Assembly: GCA_963976435.1 (NCBI GenBank)
Contig: CAXBKQ010000001.1
Coordinates: 124,001-188,000 of the forward strand
Length of the DNA stretch: 64,000 nucleotides
Source: CAKZNE01 sp963976435
GTDB taxonomy: Bacteria; Bacteroidota; Bacteroidia; Flavobacteriales; Schleiferiaceae
Direction of reading: 5' to 3'
This document shows positions 60,045 through 64,000 of this stretch, in pieces; position 1 is the first letter of the stretch; the number at the start of each line of letters is the position of its first letter. The position numbers and the translations under genes are program-made. The notes under the pieces are model-generated. The model had not been told where the DNA came from and did no database searches. It worked only from the letters and a program-made list of their open reading frames with translations.

Positions 60045-60067
60045 TTTTTAGTTTGGCTTTCGTCCTG

Positions 60068-60931
60068 TTAATCTGTCGACTTTGAATAGGTATAGCTGGT
60101 TTTACTATACATATTAACTTCGGAAAAGTCTTGTTCGTCAACTTTATATTTCAGAGCAATAACCTCGCCGTTTTCATCTTGGATACACATTATAGCGAAG
60201 GTAGTAAATCCAGAAACTTTTATTTTCAGATCCAGGCCATTTTCGTGCTGAATTCTCAATTTTAACATTTCCAGCTGATCAGTTTTATCGTAATCAGGAT
60301 TCATTTTTATGGCTAGGCCCAATTTCTCCAGCTTATTTTGAATACATTCCAACTCCGTTTTTTTATCCTCATTTTTTATGCAGAAAGATTGGCTAGATTT
60401 TCCTGTTTCTGCAAGATCTGCAGGTTCAGAGGTTAGGGGAGAGTCATTTTTCTCAATAATCAATAGGTTGGATTTGGGCCTGCTAGTTCCAATTATCGCT
60501 TTTGGCTTTTGAACTGGAAGTTCCGTAGAAGGGCTTTTTATAGGGAGTTTAGTGTTTATTTTATTTGGAAGGATTGGAATTTCTTTAAGTTCAATTTCCA
60601 CTGTGCTTTCTTCTAAAACTAAGCTCTTATCTATTCCAGGTTCTTCAATACTGTCGAATAAAACAACAGAAGAATTTAAAGGTTGATTCTCGGGAATGTC
60701 GGTAGATAATGTGTTTACAATTAATACGGTAGAAATAAGTGCGCTAGTAGATATCATAATTATTGTGTTTAGTCCTAATTTGTTAATTATTAAATGTTTA
60801 AGTGCTAATAAACCACCAATAGCGAGGCTGCTAGCTATAAAAGCTTGGCTGGCCTTTTCATAGCTTAGCCTTGGTTTTTCATGTTTTGCTTTTTCAAAAA
60901 GCTCATTTAGCATTTTCATCTCCTCCATCAT
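60068..60931 (-). CDS. Anti-sigma-like single-pass membrane protein
   Basis: A 287-residue protein. Residues 1-30 form a short cytosolic part (LNELFEKAKHEKPRLSYEKASQAF), followed by two hydrophobic stretches (about 31-48 and 54-74) and a low-complexity periplasmic region (about 78-170). The C-terminal 100 residues form a folded domain (IQNKLEKLGLAIKMNPDYDK and LKIKVSGFTTFAIMCIQDENGEVIALKYKV). It overlaps the sigma-factor gene by 4 bases, the usual arrangement for a cognate anti-sigma factor in Bacteroidota. No standard zinc or FecR anti-sigma motif is present, so the role is inferred from context. Confidence 0.6.
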   Translation of the reverse strand: MMEEMKMLNELFEKAKHEKPRLSYEKASQAFIASSLAIGGLLALKHLIINKLGLNTIIMISTSALISTVLIVNTLSTDIPENQPLNSSVVLFDSIEEPGIDKSLVLEESTVEIELKEIPILPNKINTKLPIKSPSTELPVQKPKAIIGTSRPKSNLLIIEKNDSPLTSEPADLAETGKSSQSFCIKNEDKKTELECIQNKLEKLGLAIKMNPDYDKTDQLEMLKLRIQHENGLDLKIKVSGFTTFAIMCIQDENGEVIALKYKVDEQDFSEVNMYSKTSYTYSKSTD

Positions 60932-61446
60932 CTTTCGCTATTGATATAATTCATTTCCTTGGAAATTATTTTTTCTAATTCTTTTCTACCCCTTGCAAGC
61001 CTTTGTTTTATCGCAGATTCTCCAGAATTTTGAATTTCTCCAATTTCTTTAATGCTGAAACCTGTTATTTCAAATAGAATTAAGCATTCTCTATTCACTG
61101 GACTGAGCTGGGAAAGTGCATTGTATAATAGGTCAATTTCAAATTTTTGATCCAATTCATTTACAGGCTGAGCCTTGTTTTGCAGAAAATCTTCGTCAGC
61201 AGTATATTCTGGTTTAGCCTTTCTTTTTGAATTGGCTAAAAGCCGGATGCTTATTCCTATTAAAAAACTCAAAAAAGACTTCTCTTTTTTTAGCTGATCC
61301 ATTTTGGAATAGGCCAGCATAAGGCTTTCGTTAATTAAATCTTCATAAGGGTAATCTCCATAAGCTCGGGCTCTACAAAAACGTTCGAAACTATCGTGGA
61401 TAGGTTCATAAAGTTTTAAAAATTGCCTTTGCTTTTTATTTTTCAT
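60928..61446 (-). CDS. ECF-type RNA polymerase sigma factor
   Basis: A 172-residue sigma-70 family protein. Region 2 (about 12-80; YPYEDLINESLMLAYSKMDQLKKEKSFLSFLIGISIRLL) and region 4 (about 110-160; ALSQLSPVNRECLILFEITGFSIKEIGEIQNSGESAIKQRLARGRKEL) are visible. It directs RNA polymerase to its own promoter set when released from its partner, probably the overlapping downstream membrane protein. It is divergent from the pseudo-receiver regulator at 61709 across a 262 nt gap. Confidence 0.9.
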   Translation of the reverse strand: MKNKKQRQFLKLYEPIHDSFERFCRARAYGDYPYEDLINESLMLAYSKMDQLKKEKSFLSFLIGISIRLLANSKRKAKPEYTADEDFLQNKAQPVNELDQKFEIDLLYNALSQLSPVNRECLILFEITGFSIKEIGEIQNSGESAIKQRLARGRKELEKIISKEMNYINSER

Positions 61447-61708
61447 ACTTGGAAACTGTGTCCTATACTAATAGTGTTTTTAGTTCCTGAAAAGTTACAT
61501 GGATTTCTAAATAAACAGGTAAATGCCAAAATTTTTCTTGTAAGTTTTTGATTTTCAATTTAATACCACTTCTTTAAAAATCAATAAAAAATCAAAATAT
61601 CAATCAGCATAAAAAATATAATGGCAATAAAATCCCTTTTGTGTCATTCAAATGGAAATCGTAATATTATCCTTGTGATTGGAACTAAGCCTAAACTCAC
61701 TCTAGTTT

Positions 61709-62560
61709 ATGGCAAAAAGAATATTGATTTTTGAAAGCCTTCTTGGTTTTGTAAATCAAATTTCATCTCAGCAGTTTCATTATTATTCCATCTATAATTT
61801 TCAGGAAATAATTTCTTTCCTCTTATCAGAAGATATTGATCTTTTGATTTTGAAGGGGAATAGAAGTCAGGAATACTATCCCAAAATATTGGAATTAGCC
61901 AAAGCTAAAGGTGCCATGTCTTTTCCAATTGCTCTATGTGTGAATAGTGAGGAATTTGAGTTTCAGCATGAGGGTCAATCCAACAGTAAAAACTTAGTTT
62001 TTAAAGCTCCACAAAGTGATCCCGAATGGGATAATGTATGTAGGATACTTATAGATAATTTCAAAATTGAAATGGAAACTAAAGTTAAATATGCGGAGGA
62101 ACTAAGCTTTTTACAAAAGAAAAATGCAAGGTTAGAAAGGGAACTAAGCATGAAATATTTTATAAATGCTGAAAAGATAATAGATATTCAAAGAGTTTTA
62201 AATCAAACCAAAGAGGAAGAAGGCTTAGATGAAAAAACAATAGAATCTCAGCTCTTCAAAATAAGGGTGTTATTAAGTAGGCTCCTTAGATTAGAAAAAA
62301 CTTGGCGGAAATTTATTCTTCATTTTGAATTGGTTTGCCCTTCCTTTACAAAATCTCTTATTAAAAAACATCCCAACCTCAGTCAGAATGATTTACGCTT
62401 ATGTGTACATCTAAAAATTGGTACTAGTAATAAGGAGATATCCATAATCAGCAATGTAAACGAGGGCTCTGTTCGCAAAACTTTAAATAGAATGAAAAAG
62501 AAAATGAAGCTAGGGAGGGAGGATGATCTAAGGCTTTATATCCACAGTATTGATGGTTAA
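61709..62560 (+). CDS. LuxR-like regulator with a pseudo-receiver domain
   Basis: A 283-residue protein. Residues about 3-105 read like a receiver domain (RILIFESLLGFV, DIDLLILKGN, FPIALCVNS, LVFKAPQ), but the phospho-acceptor Asp is replaced (LLILK at 46-49, where LLxxD is expected), the acidic pair is reduced to E9, and only the KP-type Lys (K99) remains. A helical linker leads to a Bacteroidota LuxR-like HTH (about 220-275; NLSQNDLRLCVHLKIGTSNKEISIISNVNEGSVRKTLNRMKKKM). It should bind DNA without phosphorylation. Divergent from the sigma-factor operon. Confidence 0.75.
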   Translation: MAKRILIFESLLGFVNQISSQQFHYYSIYNFQEIISFLLSEDIDLLILKGNRSQEYYPKILELAKAKGAMSFPIALCVNSEEFEFQHEGQSNSKNLVFKAPQSDPEWDNVCRILIDNFKIEMETKVKYAEELSFLQKKNARLERELSMKYFINAEKIIDIQRVLNQTKEEEGLDEKTIESQLFKIRVLLSRLLRLEKTWRKFILHFELVCPSFTKSLIKKHPNLSQNDLRLCVHLKIGTSNKEISIISNVNEGSVRKTLNRMKKKMKLGREDDLRLYIHSIDG

Positions 62561-62566
62561 TTGCGC

Positions 62567-63160
62567 CTATTCATAAATCTTATTTTCTATAGAAGTTCTA
62601 TGAGAGATAAAGGCTAACATGGATAGTTGTATAAATTTATTATCAAAATCTTCCGCGGAATAGGTGTTGATGATGGGGATGGCCGTATTCGGTTGAATTC
62701 CCTTGCTTCTTGTATTTGAAATCTCCTTGGATAATAATCTATTGTATTGGGACATTTTGGATGTCTTAGCAACAGCATCGGGAACTCCTAAATCTCCATT
62801 ACAATTGAGATTAAGGGGAAAGTTTGGTATTTGTGCCAACTCCTCAAAGAACAATTGTTCCTGCTTAAGGGGAAAATGCTTAGCCGAGGCTGATAGTTTA
62901 AACATATTATAATAGGCCTGAGGAGAAGAGTTTTCTAAATTCCCAGTGCGAATGGCCAAATTTTCCAATTGCTGATGAATCTCTGCCAAATCCATATTCT
63001 GCTCAGCATATTGTTTCAGTAAACAATTGTACAAAGCAGTTTCAAAGGGATTGGGATCATTAATTTCCACTTTTTGGCTTTCCGAATTTTGAGATTCTGA
63101 ATTTTCCTGGCAAGAAAAAAGCGAAATACTTAGGAGTAGGAGGAAATATATTCTTTTCAT
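62567..63160 (-). CDS. Hypothetical lipoprotein
   Basis: A 197-residue protein with lipobox SLFSC (acylated Cys17), followed by a short repeat (ENSESQ and NSESQ). The rest is helical and mixed, with two Cys (YNCLLKQ and LNCNGD). No family recognised. ATG start, 32 nt after the deformylase stop; likely co-transcribed with it. Confidence 0.65.
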   Translation of the reverse strand: MKRIYFLLLLSISLFSCQENSESQNSESQKVEINDPNPFETALYNCLLKQYAEQNMDLAEIHQQLENLAIRTGNLENSSPQAYYNMFKLSASAKHFPLKQEQLFFEELAQIPNFPLNLNCNGDLGVPDAVAKTSKMSQYNRLLSKEISNTRSKGIQPNTAIPIINTYSAEDFDNKFIQLSMLAFISHRTSIENKIYE

Positions 63161-63192
63161 TTTGGCTCAATAATTTTGGGCAAGTTACTAAA

Positions 63193-63837
63193 CTATGGTT
63201 TTCGTGCCCGTCTCGATTCCTCAGCCAAATGGTCCAAATACAAAATGCCATCCAAGTGATCTATCTCATGTTGGAAAATTACAGCCGTAAAGCCTTCCAC
63301 CATTTCATAATGTTTACTTCCGTCAATTTTTTGATATTCAATAAGAATGGCATAAGCCCTAGTAAATGTAGTGTCTGATCGCTCGGGGATAGACAAACAA
63401 CCTTCTCTACAAGCTTGTTTTTTCTTTGAAAATTGTTTTATTCTCGGGTTAATATAAAGTTCAAAGGGTAGATTTTTTTTATCGAAACGTTGAACCCAAA
63501 TCATTCTTTTTAAAATTCCTACCTGAGGAGCTGCTATACCTACTCCAAGCGAATTTGTATCTCTAACCGTTGCTAATAATCTAGAACTAAAATGTTTTAT
63601 AATTTCTTTTTCTGAATTTAAATCCAAGGAATCAGCTTTTTTCCTCAATAAAATAGAATCATGGTAATTATTAATCTTAAAAACCCTCATGGCTTGATTG
63701 GCATCTGATTTTAGGATCATACTTTTCTCCTCCTCATTAAAATTCGCAGATTGCCCCTTGGAAATTTTCTTTGAAACAATAGAACAGGAAAATGAGAGGG
63801 AAAGGATCAGAACAATTAATGGAATTTTGAGCTTCAT
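63193..63837 (-). CDS. def: Peptide deformylase homologue with a lipoprotein signal peptide
   Basis: A 214-residue protein with all three deformylase motifs: GVGIAAPQVG (98-107), EGCLSIP (145-151, metal ligand C147) and QHEIDH (189-194, H190, E191, H194). The order, spacing and HDSILLRKKAD region are standard. The N-terminus, however, is a lipoprotein signal with lipobox LSFSC (acylated Cys18), followed by a 35-residue linker. Deformylases normally act in the cytosol on nascent chains; this copy should sit outside the cytoplasm. ATG start 63837; a minus-strand TATATTTG at 63854-63861 lies upstream. Confidence 0.88.
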   Translation of the reverse strand: MKLKIPLIVLILSLSFSCSIVSKKISKGQSANFNEEEKSMILKSDANQAMRVFKINNYHDSILLRKKADSLDLNSEKEIIKHFSSRLLATVRDTNSLGVGIAAPQVGILKRMIWVQRFDKKNLPFELYINPRIKQFSKKKQACREGCLSIPERSDTTFTRAYAILIEYQKIDGSKHYEMVEGFTAVIFQHEIDHLDGILYLDHLAEESRRARKP

Positions 63838-63918
63838 CTAAAGAGATTTCCAACAAATATAAGGAGAGACCAAACCATTTCCGGAAAATTGGAGTTATAT
63901 AAGTATAGTTCCCTATTA

Positions 63919-64000
63919 ATGATAATACTTTTCTTAAAAATTACCTTGATGCTTGTAGTGGGCAGTCTATTCTTTAGAATGGCTATTCAGTATAATTCCA
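63919..64000 (+). CDS. N-terminus of a membrane protein cut by the window edge
   Basis: From ATG 63919 an open frame of 27 codons reaches the edge with a strongly hydrophobic stretch (LFLKITLMLVVGSLFF). It is probably the first helix or signal of a larger protein. Too short to classify. Confidence 0.4.
   Translation, partial: MIILFLKITLMLVVGSLFFRMAIQYNS

Noticed and set aside
1..64000. tRNA, rRNA, CRISPR, insertion sequence or prophage
   Set aside because: I looked for acceptor/T-loop patterns, regular repeats, transposase and integrase motifs and saw none.

Overview
The window is AT-rich chromosomal DNA from a member of the Bacteroidota, most likely a marine-type Flavobacteriales bacterium. 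The evidence is: several secreted proteins end in type IX secretion (T9SS) sorting domains (VYPNPA-type); promoters carry the Bacteroidota -7 box TAnnTTTG; and many families are typical of the phylum (TonB receptors, DUF4465, DUF2490, DUF2141, LytTR regulators, Reg_prop sensor kinases, group III truncated haemoglobin). TTG and GTG starts are common. I see no rRNA, tRNA, insertion sequence, prophage, CRISPR array or integrase, so this looks like core-type chromosome rather than an island.

Layout. 1-852: 3'-truncated T9SS cargo gene on the minus strand. 1090-10100: long plus-strand run (fabG, VWA-like membrane protein, prohibitin-type SPFH, GT-C-like membrane protein, pepD, HMG-CoA lyase, DCC thiol oxidoreductase, degenerate GNAT, outer-membrane barrel). 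10097-12527: HEAT-like protein, then a GbsR/MarR-type regulator followed by three small membrane proteins; the same TTCAA-N6-TTGAA palindrome lies before the regulator and before the membrane genes. 12739-20022: DEAD-box helicase, PrsW-type membrane protease, and a Reg_prop/Y_Y_Y sensor kinase with its LytTR regulator. 20107-26917: mostly minus strand (lipid-anchored SPFH protein, GreA-like protein coupled to an ABC-F ATPase, CvfB-like S1 protein, Tex), with a plus-strand Fer4_19-CDGSH protein inside. 27056-34636: small varied genes, including a PNP-like DUF6909-type protein, a kelch-T9SS gene broken by one in-frame stop, truncated haemoglobin, TerB-like, SRPBCC and Ycf48-like proteins.

34738-39745: an MFS transporter converges on a compact four-gene minus-strand operon: outer-membrane barrel, CotH-kinase lipoprotein, degenerate-HD plus PycTM membrane protein, DUF2490 barrel. 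40062-47112: LysE exporter, small membrane proteins, cytochrome bd oxidase (cydAB), and a PAS/GAF sensor kinase next to a LytTR regulator. 47237-48261: an 85-residue orphan and a truncated, degenerate nucleotide-sugar dehydrogenase homologue.

48289-54236 is the clearest functional system: a cobalamin riboswitch with an apparent terminator platform controls a tightly overlapping operon of BtuB-like TonB receptor, DUF4465 T9SS protein, a second T9SS surface protein, a YncE/BtuG-like beta-propeller lipoprotein, and a DUF71/COG2102 ATP-pyrophosphatase proposed for B12 salvage. 54240-64000 holds a LigT-like protein, DUF885 peptidase, PBP1A, upp, an ECF sigma/anti-sigma-like operon divergent from a pseudo-receiver LuxR-like regulator, and a peptide deformylase that carries a lipoprotein signal peptide.
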